Below are positions 25,215 to 34,618 of a stretch of 64,000 nt of DNA, in pieces. The position numbers were made by a program, and so were the translations under genes. A model generated the notes under the pieces. It was not told the origin of the DNA. It was given only the letters and a program-made list of their open reading frames with translations, and did not search any database. Source of the DNA: DASRDB01 sp035652815 (GTDB lineage Bacteria > Chloroflexota > Ktedonobacteria > Ktedonobacterales > Ktedonobacteraceae); assembly GCA_035652815.1 (NCBI GenBank), contig DASRDB010000012.1, positions 62,001 to 126,000 on the forward strand, read 5' to 3'. The first letter of the stretch is position 1. Each line of letters starts with the position of its first letter.

Positions 25215-27215
25215 ATGACCTACCTGCTCGCCGGAATTGATACTGGCGGAACGTTCACCGATATCGTTGTGTTTGAGGATGGCCGCCTGCGCGTCCACAA
25301 AGTACTCTCTACGCCACGCGACCCATCACAGGCCATTCTTCAAGGGCTACGCGAGTCAAACGCGCTGGAGCAACTCTCGGTACTCGTTCACGGCTCGACC
25401 GTTGCAACCAACGCCGTACTCGAACGTAAGGGCGTGCTGACGGGCCTGATTACAACGGCAGGCTTTCGCGACGTGCTTGAGATCGGGCGGCAGACGCGCC
25501 CCAAACTCTACGATTTGCGCGTTGAGAAGGTTCCCCCACTCGTTCCACGTTCGCGCCGCGTTGAGGTGGTGGAACGCCTCAACGAGCGCGGCGAAGTGCT
25601 GATTCCGCTTGATGAGGACTCTGTACAAAAGGCTTTGCAGGCATTACGCGAGGCCAATGTCGAAGCAATCGCCATCTCGCTCCTGTTTAGCTTTGCCAAT
25701 CCAGAACATGAGCGGCGGGTTGCGGAAGCCGCTCGCGCTCTGGATGTCTACGTCTCGGCCTCTTATCAGGTGCTGCCTGAATTCCGCGAGTATGAGCGCA
25801 CCAGCACGCTCGTACTCAATGCCTACGTCGGCCCGCTCATTGACCGCTATCTGGCCCGCCTAGAAGAGGCTTTACCCGAAGAAACAGTGCTGCGCATCAT
25901 GCAGTCCAACGGCGGCTCCATTTCGAGTACGATGGCGCGGCGGGAGGCGGCGCGCACATTGCTTTCTGGCCCGGCTGCAGGCACAGTGGGGGCGGCCTTT
26001 GTCGCTCGGGCTTCCAATATTTCGCAGATCATCGCTCTCGATATCGGCGGCACCTCTACCGATGTGTCGCTGGTAGATGGAGACATTACCGAAACGACCG
26101 ATGGTAAAATCGGCGGCTATCCTACGAAACTGCCCATGATCGATATTCACACGGTTGGCGCGGGCGGCGGCAGCATCGCCTGGTTTGATATGGGTGGCGC
26201 GCTGCGCGTCGGGCCTGTCTCGGCGGGCGCAGACCCTGGCCCGGCGGCATATGGACGCGGCGGCAGCGAGGCAACCGTCACCGACGCTCACGTAGTGCTT
26301 GGACGCCTGCTTCCCGATGCCTTTCTCGGCGGCACAATGCAGCTCGATAGAGAACGCGCCTTTGCGGCGGTCTCTCGCATTGCCGAACGCCTGAATACCT
26401 CTGCTGAAGAAGCCGCGCTGGGCATCATCCGTATTCTCAATGCCAATATGGAGGCCGCCATTCGAGTCATCTCCGTTGAGCGCGGCCTGGACCCCCGCTA
26501 TTTTACGCTGGTCGCCTTCGGAGGGGCAGGGCCGTTACATGCCTGCGAACTCGCGGCGGCGCTGCGCATTCCGCGCGTACTCGTTCCGGCCACTCCTGGC
26601 GTCCTCTCTGCGCTCGGCATGCTGGTTGCCGATACACTTAAGGACTATGTGTACACCGTCATGGCTCCTATGGAGGAGGCCCAGGATATTATTATCTCTA
26701 CCCTCGCAACATTAGAGGAACAGGGACGCCATGACCTTGCCCAGGAAGGTATCGCCTCAGAAAATATCGTCATTGAACGCTATCTTGACCTGCGCTACGT
26801 TGGCCAATCCTACGAACTGACCATTCCTTATGAAAATGATGGCGAACAGGCAGCGCAACGCTTTCATGCCACACACGAACGCCGCTTCGGCTATAGCGAC
26901 CCCAATGAGCGCATGCAGGTGGTCAATGTGCGCATCAAAGCGCGAGGCATCTCAACTCCACCTGCATTGGAACGGCAAGAGATTGTAGAGGGAGCAACAG
27001 TGGAGCCAGCTATGAAGCGCAAAGTCATTTTCGCCGGAACCGATGGACCTACCAGCCTTGAGACGCCAATTTATGAACGGACTGCCCTTCATGCAGGCGC
27101 AACCATTGCAGGGCCAGCCATTATTACGCAATATGACACGACGACTGTTGTTCCCCCGGCGTGGACAGGGCGTGTTGATGCAATTGGCAATCTCATCATT
27201 GAACAAACAAAATAA
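25215..27215 (+). CDS. hyuA: Hydantoinase/oxoprolinase family protein, A subunit
   Basis: A 666-residue ATP-dependent amidohydrolase subunit of the HyuA/5-oxoprolinase/acetone-carboxylase type. It starts LAGIDTGGTFTDIVVFEDG (ASKHA-type phosphate loop), with SLLFSFANPEHERRVAEAA near 165 and the second ATPase half IIALDIGGTSTDVSLVDGD near 275. IHTVGAGGGSIAWFD near 310 is a family hallmark. With HyuB it would open a cyclic amide such as a hydantoin or 5-oxoproline at the cost of ATP. ATG at 25215 is chosen because AGGAGGAATCGCATC precedes it. It follows the MFS gene by 48 bases. Confidence 0.9.
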   Translation: MTYLLAGIDTGGTFTDIVVFEDGRLRVHKVLSTPRDPSQAILQGLRESNALEQLSVLVHGSTVATNAVLERKGVLTGLITTAGFRDVLEIGRQTRPKLYDLRVEKVPPLVPRSRRVEVVERLNERGEVLIPLDEDSVQKALQALREANVEAIAISLLFSFANPEHERRVAEAARALDVYVSASYQVLPEFREYERTSTLVLNAYVGPLIDRYLARLEEALPEETVLRIMQSNGGSISSTMARREAARTLLSGPAAGTVGAAFVARASNISQIIALDIGGTSTDVSLVDGDITETTDGKIGGYPTKLPMIDIHTVGAGGGSIAWFDMGGALRVGPVSAGADPGPAAYGRGGSEATVTDAHVVLGRLLPDAFLGGTMQLDRERAFAAVSRIAERLNTSAEEAALGIIRILNANMEAAIRVISVERGLDPRYFTLVAFGGAGPLHACELAAALRIPRVLVPATPGVLSALGMLVADTLKDYVYTVMAPMEEAQDIIISTLATLEEQGRHDLAQEGIASENIVIERYLDLRYVGQSYELTIPYENDGEQAAQRFHATHERRFGYSDPNERMQVVNVRIKARGISTPPALERQEIVEGATVEPAMKRKVIFAGTDGPTSLETPIYERTALHAGATIAGPAIITQYDTTTVVPPAWTGRVDAIGNLIIEQTK

Positions 27216-27268
27216 TGGTGGATTACGCGATGAGGAAATGTTACCAAAAAAGATGACCTCTCCAGGCA

Positions 27269-27353
27269 TGTCATCCTGAGCGCAGCGAAGGATCTCCAGC
27301 CTCGACGCGCGAATCTCCTGGCTAACAGATCCTTCGCTGCGCTCAGGATGACA
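27269..27353. repeat. Palindromic repeat, family C
   Basis: TGTCATCCTGAGCGCAGCGA and its complement form 27-base arms around a 31-base centre, 54 bases after the hyuA stop. A half-site of family A (CATCGCGTCCCTACAG) follows near 27387. Other copies lie at 29025, 50261 and 57257. Confidence 0.85.
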
Positions 27354-27447
27354 CGGGGCGAGTTTCCCCCTGTTTTGTAACACTTCATCATCGCGTCCCT
27401 ACAGAAAATATACGCGCTTATTAGCAGGCAAAAGAAAGGACACATTC

Positions 27448-29019
27448 ATGGTAGACCCGATCAGCCTGGAAATCTTTCGCAGCGCTCTGACTGCGATTGC
27501 CGAGGAGATGGGAGTGGTGCTGATGCGCAGCAGCTATTCGCCAAATATCAAGGAACGTAGAGATTTCTCCTGCGCTCTCTTTGACGCGCAGGGGCGGCTG
27601 ATTGCCCAGGCCGCGCATATTCCGGTACACCTGGGTTCCATGCCGGACTCCGTAGCACAGGCCCTTGCCACTTTCGATCATTTCGCGCCGGGCGATATCA
27701 TTGCCTTGAATGACCCATATATGGGCGGGACGCACCTGCCTGATATTACGCTGATCGCGCCCATCTTCATAGAGAGTGAGGATCAGCCCAGGTTGATCGG
27801 CTTTGCCGCAAATCGTGCCCATCATGCCGATGTCGGCGGTATGTCGCCCGGCTCCATGCCGCTCGCTACCGAGGTCTACCAGGAAGGCGTAATCATTCCC
27901 CCCTTGAAGCTCTGGGAAGGCGGAGAACCCAATCGCCCTCTACTCGCGCTGCTGTTGCGCAATGTACGCACACCCGACGAGCGACGAGGAGACCTGACGG
28001 CACAGGTTGCCGCCAATCGCACAGGAGCGCGCCGTTTGCAAGAAATGGTTGAACGCTGGGGCCTTGCCGCGCTTGAGGAACATATTGATGCCCTGATTGC
28101 CTATGCCGCCCGGATTGCGCGGGCTACCATCGAAGCGATTCCTGATGGCAGCTATTCATTTACCGATTACATGGATGATGATGGCATTGACTCATCACAC
28201 ATCCCCATTAGCGTAACAGTGACGATACGCGGCTCTGAATTGACGGTTGATTTCTCCGGCAGTTCGCCGCAGGTGCGCGGCAACATCAACACGGTTCTCT
28301 CCGTCGCTAAGTCTGCTACCTATTACGTTGTGCGCTGCCTGATGCCGGATGACGCGCCTATGAATTCTGGCACATTCGCGCCTGTCACCGTCTTAGCTCC
28401 AGAGGGAACGGTAATTAACGCCCGCCCGCCAGCAGCCGTAGCGCAGGGCAATGTGGAGACATCACAGCGCATTACCGATGCCATCTTTGGAGCCTTCGCC
28501 CAGGCTTTGCCGGATGTTGTTCCAGCCGCCAGCCAGGGAACTATGAATAATATTACCGCCGGAGGCATTGACCCGCGCACAGCACAGCCCTTCGCCTACT
28601 ACGAAACAATGGGCGGCGGCATGGGAGCGCGGCCAGGACTCGATGGGCTTTCGGGAGTGCATACGCATATGAGCAACACTCTGAACACCCCTATCGAAGC
28701 CCTTGAATATGCCTATCCCATGCGCATCACGCGCTACCAACTGCGCGATGGCTCAGGCGGCGAAGGAGCCTCTCACGGTGGAAACGGTCTGCTGCGCGAA
28801 ATCGCTTTCGAGGTGCCAACCGATGTCACCTTGCTTACCGAAAGACGCAGCCTGCCGCCCTATGGGCTTCAGGGCGGTGCGCCCGGCAAGTGTGGAGAGA
28901 ATAGACTGTATCATGAAGGAGAAGAAAAGTTGCTCCCCGGCAAAGTGCATTTCCGCGCTCTGCCGGGGGATCGCTTGAGTATCGCTTCTCCCGGCGGGGG
29001 CGGTTGGGGCGAACCGTAG
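27448..29019 (+). CDS. hyuB: Hydantoinase/oxoprolinase family protein, B subunit
   Basis: A 523-residue HyuB-type subunit. DPISLEIFRSALTAIAEEMG at the start, SSYSPNIKERRDFSCALFD near 32, the GDIIALNDPYMGGTHLPDIT block near 85 and NRAHHADVGGMSPGSMP near 120 are family landmarks. The Gly-rich C-terminus GGGGWGEP is also typical. It is separated from hyuA by 232 bases that hold a family C repeat but no gene, so the two may still be one transcript. AAAGAAAGGACACATTC precedes the ATG. Confidence 0.92.
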   Translation: MVDPISLEIFRSALTAIAEEMGVVLMRSSYSPNIKERRDFSCALFDAQGRLIAQAAHIPVHLGSMPDSVAQALATFDHFAPGDIIALNDPYMGGTHLPDITLIAPIFIESEDQPRLIGFAANRAHHADVGGMSPGSMPLATEVYQEGVIIPPLKLWEGGEPNRPLLALLLRNVRTPDERRGDLTAQVAANRTGARRLQEMVERWGLAALEEHIDALIAYAARIARATIEAIPDGSYSFTDYMDDDGIDSSHIPISVTVTIRGSELTVDFSGSSPQVRGNINTVLSVAKSATYYVVRCLMPDDAPMNSGTFAPVTVLAPEGTVINARPPAAVAQGNVETSQRITDAIFGAFAQALPDVVPAASQGTMNNITAGGIDPRTAQPFAYYETMGGGMGARPGLDGLSGVHTHMSNTLNTPIEALEYAYPMRITRYQLRDGSGGEGASHGGNGLLREIAFEVPTDVTLLTERRSLPPYGLQGGAPGKCGENRLYHEGEEKLLPGKVHFRALPGDRLSIASPGGGGWGEP

Positions 29020-29024
29020 TAGTG

Positions 29025-29145
29025 TGTCATGCTGAGCGCAGCGAAGCATCCGTGCGTGTCTGACAGTGGATGCTTCGCTGCGCTCAGCATGACAGCCAAA
29101 GTAGCCCGTGAAGCATGCAGATGCTTCGCTGCGCTCAGCATGACA
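29025..29145. repeat. Family C repeat with an extra third arm
   Basis: A full hairpin (TGTCATGCTGAGCGCAGCGA and complement, 29025-29094) is followed by a further copy of the right arm ending at 29145. It starts 6 bases after the hyuB stop. The variant base (ATGC in place of ATCC) is shared by all three arms, so the extra arm was copied from this element. Confidence 0.85.
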
Positions 29146-29172
29146 ATCGGGGTGGCTAAACGAAAATTCGCT

Positions 29173-29718
29173 CTACGCCTTGCGCGGCTGATAGGTGAGC
29201 ATCACAGTTCCAGTCCTGGTCGGTTTTGCAGAGAGCAGGTTCAATATCTTCAGGCTATCTCCGTCTTTGAAGAGACGTTTTCCACTGCCAACAACCACAG
29301 GATGAACCAGGAGAATCAGTTCATCCACCAGGCCCTGTTCCAGCAGCGAGTGGACGAGGGTTGGACTTCCGGCAGTACCGATGTTCTTTCCTGGTTGCTG
29401 CTTCAATTGGGTGATTTCCTCGACGAGGTCTCCCTTCATCAGCGTCGAGTTTTGCCACTCTTCGACATTATCCAGGGTAGTCGAGAAGACGTATTTGGGT
29501 GTGGAGTTAATAAAGCTGGCAAAGGGTTCATCCGTAGCAGTGGGCCAGTAGGAAGCCCACTCCTGATAGGTCACGCGCCCCAGCAGAACGGCGTCCTGGG
29601 AGTTCAGTTGCTCCATCATAGCCTGTCCCATATCCTCATCGAAGTGTTCTTGCCATTTATCGGGCGACTCCACAACTCCATCTAGGCTAATAAACAAAGC
29701 AGCAATGACTTTTCTCAT
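29173..29718 (-). CDS. Dihydrofolate reductase/RibD C-terminal-type reductase
   Basis: A 181-residue protein starting MRKVIAALFISLDGVVESPD, with GRVTYQEWASYWPT near 48, KGDLVEEITQLKQQPGKNIG near 92 and SPTLVHSLLEQGLVDELIL near 118. These are landmarks of the RibD_C (YyaP/YwjB) group of NADPH reductases with a DHFR fold. True folate reduction is not implied. AAAGGAGTAGTAAGT precedes the ATG. It follows the AraC-type gene by 60 bases on the same strand. Confidence 0.85.
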   Translation of the reverse strand: MRKVIAALFISLDGVVESPDKWQEHFDEDMGQAMMEQLNSQDAVLLGRVTYQEWASYWPTATDEPFASFINSTPKYVFSTTLDNVEEWQNSTLMKGDLVEEITQLKQQPGKNIGTAGSPTLVHSLLEQGLVDELILLVHPVVVGSGKRLFKDGDSLKILNLLSAKPTRTGTVMLTYQPRKA

Positions 29719-29778
29719 ACTTACTACTCCTTTGATGCTGATCTCTTACAGAAACATTTAGTATAGGAATAGTATGCC

Positions 29779-30495
29779 TCAAGGAAAAGGCGTTGTCTTG
29801 TACAAAAACGAAAGCTGCTCTGGTCGGCTGTGATGAAACAATTGAGCAGGGGTTTGTCCAATAAAGCGGGTGAGCGAGCGGGTCAGATGTGGTTGATCGT
29901 AATACCCGGCCTGCTCAATGGTGTCCAGTATCGAGACGCCTTGCTGTAAGAGGAGGGTGGCATAGCGGGCGCGTTCGATTTGCCGGGCAATGCTCTGCGT
30001 GATTCCGGTTGCCTGCAAAAAGCGGTACTGAATTGCGCGCAGGGTAAGGTCTTTGGGCTGCCCTTGTAAAGCAGCCTCGACGACGGGATCATGAAGGAGC
30101 AGCCCCTTCCGCGCCAGCCGCTCGATGAAGATGTCGGCATTCTCATAATCAGGAAATTGCCAGACGGAGCCGTCCAGCCAGAAAGAGTTGCGCGAAGCGG
30201 TCGGCAAGTCCACTCCGCCATCCACTAACCTGCTGGGAGGAAGATGCGGCAGAAACGTACCCAGCTTCAACAGGATGCCCAGCCACTCTCCCTCTGGAGG
30301 AATATTCCCTGCCGGAGTGGCTCTGGTCTCTGGCCCCCGCAGCGTCATAGTGACCCTGCCCTGGAGTCTGCTCACCACAAGTTCACAGTGGTTCACAGCA
30401 ATCGAGAGAAACGGCTTAGCGCCCTCACTATGACTACGCCAGACCCGCTCGACAAAAGGCGAGTCCGACGCTCTTTCTTCATCAATGATAAGCAT
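29779..30495 (-). CDS. AraC-family transcriptional regulator
   Basis: A 238-residue regulator. The N-terminal 130 residues form a DUF6597-like or cupin-like ligand part (FVERVWRSHSEG, VVSRLQGRVTMTLRGPE). The C-terminal AraC domain has LTLRAIQYRFLQATGITQSI near 150 (first helix-turn-helix) and AGYYDQPHLTRSLTRFIGQT near 197 (second, with the conserved Pro). It probably controls the downstream reductase gene and itself. A well-formed promoter lies at 30554-30582. Confidence 0.87.
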   Translation of the reverse strand: MLIIDEERASDSPFVERVWRSHSEGAKPFLSIAVNHCELVVSRLQGRVTMTLRGPETRATPAGNIPPEGEWLGILLKLGTFLPHLPPSRLVDGGVDLPTASRNSFWLDGSVWQFPDYENADIFIERLARKGLLLHDPVVEAALQGQPKDLTLRAIQYRFLQATGITQSIARQIERARYATLLLQQGVSILDTIEQAGYYDQPHLTRSLTRFIGQTPAQLFHHSRPEQLSFLYKTTPFP

Positions 30496-30553
30496 GCCTG
30501 TCCTTCCGTTAGATAAGGACTCTTCAGAGAATAGAACGCATGTTCACTCATCA

Positions 30554-30582
30554 ATTATAATGGATTCGGAAACCCAATACAA
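30554..30582 (-). promoter_or_regulatory. Promoter of the AraC-type gene
   Basis: Minus-strand TTGTAT and TATAAT are separated by 17 bases, about 60 bases before the start codon. Confidence 0.6.
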
Positions 30583-30640
30583 GAGGAAAGCCTTAGCCGA
30601 GCGGGCGTCAGATTTTGGCGAAAGAGGGACGGAAGGAAGA

Positions 30641-30725
30641 GGGACGGGAAGCCACCCGCAAGGGGATGGCTCTACAGGCCCATTCGTATTGTAGAGCCAT
30701 CCCCTTGCGGGTGGCTTCCCGTCCC
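30641..30725. repeat. Palindromic repeat, family B, supplying a stop codon
   Basis: GGGACGGGAAGCCACCCGCA and its complement form arms of about 37 bases. The right edge overlaps the stop of the minus-strand HAD gene: its TAG is the TAG of the TGTAGGGACGG repeat edge. Confidence 0.85.
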
Positions 30726-31504
30726 TACAAATCGCGCACCACCGCCGCTATATCTTCATAAACATGATCGGGTTTGATAGTGGATGCCTCTAATTGTTTG
30801 CGTGATGTATTGCCAGAGAGGACAAGCAGGGTATGGGTTCTCGCGTTTTTACCGGCCAGAATATCGACGGTGATGCTGTCGCCGACCATGACGGTTTCGT
30901 CCGGCTGGCTGCCGAGTTTTTTCATGGCCTCTTGCAGCAACATGGGTTCCGGTTTACCGACGACTTCAGGGGAGACGCCGCTGCTGGCTTCAACGGCGGC
31001 TGCCAGCGCGCCACAGCCGGGGATGAAGCCGCCTTGAATGGGCAAAAGTGGATCGCGATTGACGGTGATAAAGATGGCTCCGTTACGTACCGCGTTCATG
31101 GCGGAGTTCAATACAGCGTAATCAAAATCGCGGTCGAGGCCGACCAGCACCGCGTCCGCTTGCTGTGCGTCTCTGGCTGCTACCTTTAATCCGGCTTGCT
31201 GCACCAGTTCGATGATGGGCTGCTCTCCTACCACGTACACTGTGCCGCCTGGAACGCGATGGGCAATATTCTGTACCGCCGCCTGCCCGGCAGTGAGCAG
31301 GTGCGCGGCGTCGGTAGCAATGCCGAGTTTGTTGAGCTTGGCAAGCACCTGTTCGCCTGTGGCAAAAGAGTTGTTGGTGAGAAAGAGGTATTTTTTATGG
31401 TTGCGCTCCAGCCAGTCGATGAACTCCTTCGCGCCGGGGAGCAGTTCGTTTCCACGGTAAATGACACCATCCAGGTCGATCAGGTAGGTGGTATATGGCA
31501 GCAT
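30725..31504 (-). CDS. HAD-IIA family phosphatase (NagD/p-nitrophenyl-phosphatase type)
   Basis: A 259-residue HAD hydrolase. Motif I YLIDLDGVIYRG near residue 8 has the nucleophile and acid Asp pair, motif II FLTNNS near 41, and the late motif MVGDSITVDILAGKNA near 207. The C2 cap and GKPEPMLLQEAM near 187 place it in subclass IIA with NagD. It probably dephosphorylates a sugar or nucleotide monophosphate. It is the last gene of the kinase-RidA-DnaA run, 51 bases after dnaA. The stop lies inside a family B repeat. Confidence 0.9.
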   Translation of the reverse strand: MLPYTTYLIDLDGVIYRGNELLPGAKEFIDWLERNHKKYLFLTNNSFATGEQVLAKLNKLGIATDAAHLLTAGQAAVQNIAHRVPGGTVYVVGEQPIIELVQQAGLKVAARDAQQADAVLVGLDRDFDYAVLNSAMNAVRNGAIFITVNRDPLLPIQGGFIPGCGALAAAVEASSGVSPEVVGKPEPMLLQEAMKKLGSQPDETVMVGDSITVDILAGKNARTHTLLVLSGNTSRKQLEASTIKPDHVYEDIAAVVRDL

Positions 31505-31555
31505 AAAACGGTATGGTCTCCTCGTTAAGGATGAGCTAGATTGCGCTGCGCAAGC

Positions 31556-33085
31556 CTATTCACGCAGCAATTGTTCGCGTATGGCGACGATTTCGCGGCG
31601 CAGGGCGGGATTGATATTGACGGCGCGGTCGATCTTTTCGCAGGCATGCAACACGGTGCTGTGGTCGCGCCCGCCGAAAAGCTGGCCGATTTCGAGCAGC
31701 GAGGCCTGAGTCTCCTGGCGCATCAAGTACATGGCGATCTGGCGCGGCATGACGATATGTTTGTCGCGCTGCTTGCTGCACATGGTGTCGAGGGAGACGT
31801 GATAGTAGTCCGCTACCGCCTGGGCAATCTGCTTGATGCTCAGCCGCGATTCGCGCGCGTCGTTGCCGAGCGAGGACATCGCGGCCCGCGCCACATCCAT
31901 CGTCAGTTCGGCCTGGTGCAGGTGCTGGTAGGCCATCAGGCGATTGAGGCTGCCTTCCAGCTCGCGGATGTTGGTCTGAATGCGGCTGGCGATATAGGCA
32001 ATGATCTCGTCGGGAATGGGATAGTGCAGCGCATCGGCCTTGACGCGCAGGATAGCCATACGCGTTTCCAGGTCAGGCGGCTGGATATCGGCGATCAGGC
32101 CCCACTCGAAGCGCGAACGCAGGCGCTCTTCCAGGCTGACGATGGCCTTTGGCGGGCGGTCGCTGCAGATCACAATCTGCTTGCTCATCTCGTAGAGGCT
32201 GTTAAAGGTATGGAAAAATTCCTCCTCGGTTGACTCTTTGCCCGCGATAAATTGAATATCGTCCACCAGCAGGATATCAACCGAACGATATTTGGCGCGA
32301 AACTCTTCCGTGGTGCGATAGCGAATAGCGTTGATGATCTCGTTAGTGAACTGTTCCGAGGAGACATACAGCACCGTCAGACCCGCTTCGATTCCCTTGT
32401 GACCGATGGCGTGGAGCAGATGCGTCTTGCCCAGGCCCACGCCACCATAGAGAAACAGGGGATTATAGGATTCGCCGGGAGCCTCTGCCACCGCCAACGA
32501 CGCGGCATGCGCCAGCCGGTTGCTATTGCCGACAATAAAGGCATCGAAGGTGTAGCGCGGGTTGAGGCGATTATGCATCATGATATTGGCGCGCTGCTCA
32601 TTGTCCCATTCCTCGGTCAGGCGGTCATAGGCGCTTGCTCCATCATAGGCCGGGTCGCCATCATACGGCTCCTGCGGCATGGATGAGCGTGGTGGAATAT
32701 CGTAGTAAGCGAAATCGTGTGATGGCGTGTAACGCGAGGTACGTTGCTCGGACCTGGATGTAAAGCTTTCGTCCAGGTTGTTTGTCACCACAATCGCCAC
32801 CGTTTGCGCTGTCACCTCGGCCAGCACATCCTCAATCAGACGCCGCCAGCGTGTATTGATAACATCGCGGGCAAGGGCGCTTGGCACCTGCAAGGTGAAG
32901 TAGAGCGCTTCCTCGTCCTGCGTGTTGAGAGAAGCGGCATCGATATCATCGGCGCTCACTGCGGCCTGCGTGAGATTGGCGGCGTGCAGCCAGGTCTTGC
33001 ACACGGCATCGATTGGCGCGGTCTCAAGACGTTCAAGCGCGGCCTGCCAGATCACGGTGGTATTTGCTGTATTCGCCATATTCAT
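31556..33085 (-). CDS. dnaA: Chromosomal replication initiator DnaA (or DnaA paralogue)
   Basis: A 509-residue DnaA. Domain I (about 1-90) is divergent, domain II is acidic and low-complexity (about 100-170), and domain III starts LNPRYTFDAFIVGNSN near 172 with Walker A FLYGGVGLGKTHLL near 213 and Walker B DILLVDDIQFIAGKEST near 275. Domain IV carries the DnaA-box reader GGRDHSTVLHACEKI near 475. It should bind DnaA boxes and melt the origin in its ATP form. Yet dnaN, recF and gyr genes are absent, and I see no cluster of TTATCCACA-like boxes in the flanks, so this locus is not an obvious origin. It sits in a run with a Ser/Thr kinase, RidA and a HAD phosphatase. Confidence 0.93.
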   Translation of the reverse strand: MNMANTANTTVIWQAALERLETAPIDAVCKTWLHAANLTQAAVSADDIDAASLNTQDEEALYFTLQVPSALARDVINTRWRRLIEDVLAEVTAQTVAIVVTNNLDESFTSRSEQRTSRYTPSHDFAYYDIPPRSSMPQEPYDGDPAYDGASAYDRLTEEWDNEQRANIMMHNRLNPRYTFDAFIVGNSNRLAHAASLAVAEAPGESYNPLFLYGGVGLGKTHLLHAIGHKGIEAGLTVLYVSSEQFTNEIINAIRYRTTEEFRAKYRSVDILLVDDIQFIAGKESTEEEFFHTFNSLYEMSKQIVICSDRPPKAIVSLEERLRSRFEWGLIADIQPPDLETRMAILRVKADALHYPIPDEIIAYIASRIQTNIRELEGSLNRLMAYQHLHQAELTMDVARAAMSSLGNDARESRLSIKQIAQAVADYYHVSLDTMCSKQRDKHIVMPRQIAMYLMRQETQASLLEIGQLFGGRDHSTVLHACEKIDRAVNINPALRREIVAIREQLLRE

Positions 33086-33131
33086 AGTTCGGCTCCCGTC
33101 TAATATGCTAAGCGACGACTTCGATCAGGCG

Positions 33132-33521
33132 CTAGCCTTCGACGAGAGCAATACATTCGATCTCGACCAGCGCTTTGCGCGGCAGTTCCGCGACGGCAAC
33201 GGTCGAGCGAGCAGGTTTCACTGCTCCATTAAAGTAGGTGGCATAGACAGCGTTCATGGCCTGAAAATCGCTCATATTGGCGAGAAAAACGGTTGTTTTG
33301 ATGACGCTGGCAAGAGAAGAGTTCGCGGCAGCCAGCACAGCCTGCAGGTTTTGCAGGACGCGATGGGTCTGCGCCTGCACATCACCGCCTACCATTTCGC
33401 CGGTCTGTGGATCGAGCGCAATCTGGCCTGAGGTATGCACAAAAGAGCCAACGCGAACGGCCTGGCTATAAGGGCCAATCGCTCCAGGCGCGGAAGAGGT
33501 ACGAATCTCGCTATGTTCCAT
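33132..33521 (-). CDS. ridA: RidA family protein
   Basis: A 129-residue YjgF/RidA protein. SAPGAIGPYSQAVRVGSFVH near residue 9, VLQNLQAVLAAANSSLASVI near 51, and RSTVAVAELPRKALVEIECI at the end include the conserved Arg and Glu that position the substrate. RidA deaminates reactive enamine/imine intermediates from PLP enzymes. It is a trimer in the cytoplasm. The gene lies 46 bases upstream of dnaA and 47 bases downstream of the Ser/Thr kinase on the same strand. Confidence 0.93.
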   Translation of the reverse strand: MEHSEIRTSSAPGAIGPYSQAVRVGSFVHTSGQIALDPQTGEMVGGDVQAQTHRVLQNLQAVLAAANSSLASVIKTTVFLANMSDFQAMNAVYATYFNGAVKPARSTVAVAELPRKALVEIECIALVEG

Positions 33522-33568
33522 AGTTCTTTCCCTGAACAGATAATTCCTGATGCTTAAATAAAGAATAA

Positions 33569-34543
33569 TTACGGTCGATAGAGTGGTGGATGAAACTGCC
33601 CGCCACCGTCGGCGGTATAAGCGCGCGAAGGAGAAATGGGCGTGGTACTATTCGCTCGCGCCTGCGCCTGCAACTCGCGGGCGCATTGCCGCAGCGCCTG
33701 CTGCATTTCCGCCGCCGAAGCAAAGCGATCCCCCGGTTCCTTCTCCAGCGCCCGGTTGATGATCTGTTCGAGCGCAGGCGGCACATTGGGATTAAACTGG
33801 TGCAGCGGAGGCGGATAGGTCGAGGCGTGCTGCATGGCAATCGAGACAGCCGTTGGGCCGACAAAAGGTGGACGTCCCGCCACCATCTCGAACATCACCA
33901 CGCCAAGCGAATAAAGATCAGAGGAGGCGGTCAGCGTTTCGCCACGCGCCTGCTCCGGTGAAAGATAATCGGCGGTGCCGAGGACGATGCCACTGTTCGT
34001 CAATCCGGCATCTTCTGCCACGCGCACAATGCCAAAGTCGGTGAGTTTGACCAGGAAAGCTGTGCTGCCCAGCGGCCCTCCTACCCCTGGACCACTCAGT
34101 CCGCTAGAAGCCAGCATGATATTCTGTGGTTTGATATCGCGATGAATAAAGCCGCGAGCGTGTGCCACCTGTAATACGGAGCAGACCTGGGCCGCAATCT
34201 CCAGCGTCTCGTATGCATGCAGGTGCCGACGCTGGGCAATCAACTGTTTGAGCGTTGGGCCATGAATGTATTCCATCACAAGGAAATACTGCCCATACTC
34301 TTCTATAAAATCGTAGATCGTCACCGCGTTGGGATGCGCCAGCGCTGCGGCTGCGCGCGCCTCGCGGCGAAAACGCTCCACGGCACGTAAGTCATTTTTA
34401 TCGAGCGAGCGCAGCACCTTGATAGCCACCTGCCGTTCAACGCGGTGATCCCAGGTTTTAAAAACACTCGCCATGCCGCCGGTCGCGATATGTTCGCGTA
34501 TCTCGTATCGCCCGGCAATCAGGGTGCCTTCTAGCTGAGTCAA
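33569..34543 (-). CDS. Serine/threonine protein kinase, soluble
   Basis: A 324-residue Hanks-type kinase. The Gly-rich loop IREHIATGGMASVFKTWDHR lies near residue 16, the ATP-site lysine in VAIKVLRS near 40, the catalytic loop FIHRDIKPQNIML near 137, and DFGIVR followed by GTADYLSPEQARG near 190. All catalytic residues are present. The C-terminus stops about 45 residues after the kinase domain, with no membrane helix or sensor (PASTA, WD40) domain, so this is a cytoplasmic kinase. It heads a run with RidA, DnaA and HAD, which suggests but does not show that it acts in cell-cycle control. Confidence 0.92.
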   Translation of the reverse strand: MTQLEGTLIAGRYEIREHIATGGMASVFKTWDHRVERQVAIKVLRSLDKNDLRAVERFRREARAAAALAHPNAVTIYDFIEEYGQYFLVMEYIHGPTLKQLIAQRRHLHAYETLEIAAQVCSVLQVAHARGFIHRDIKPQNIMLASSGLSGPGVGGPLGSTAFLVKLTDFGIVRVAEDAGLTNSGIVLGTADYLSPEQARGETLTASSDLYSLGVVMFEMVAGRPPFVGPTAVSIAMQHASTYPPPLHQFNPNVPPALEQIINRALEKEPGDRFASAAEMQQALRQCARELQAQARANSTTPISPSRAYTADGGGQFHPPLYRP

Positions 34544-34618
34544 TGCCGTACCTCAATAACCACGAAAGTATCTGTGTACACAGCACCCGAAAAGATGCCA
34601 CTATTCATATTAACGGCT

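Noticed and set aside
31541..32233. A 230-codon frame antisense to dnaA
   Set aside because: The dnaA domains III and IV are continuous on the minus strand, and the antisense product has no motif.
31505..33131. Replication origin near dnaA
   Set aside because: Neither flank holds clustered DnaA boxes or AT-rich repeats, and dnaN is absent.
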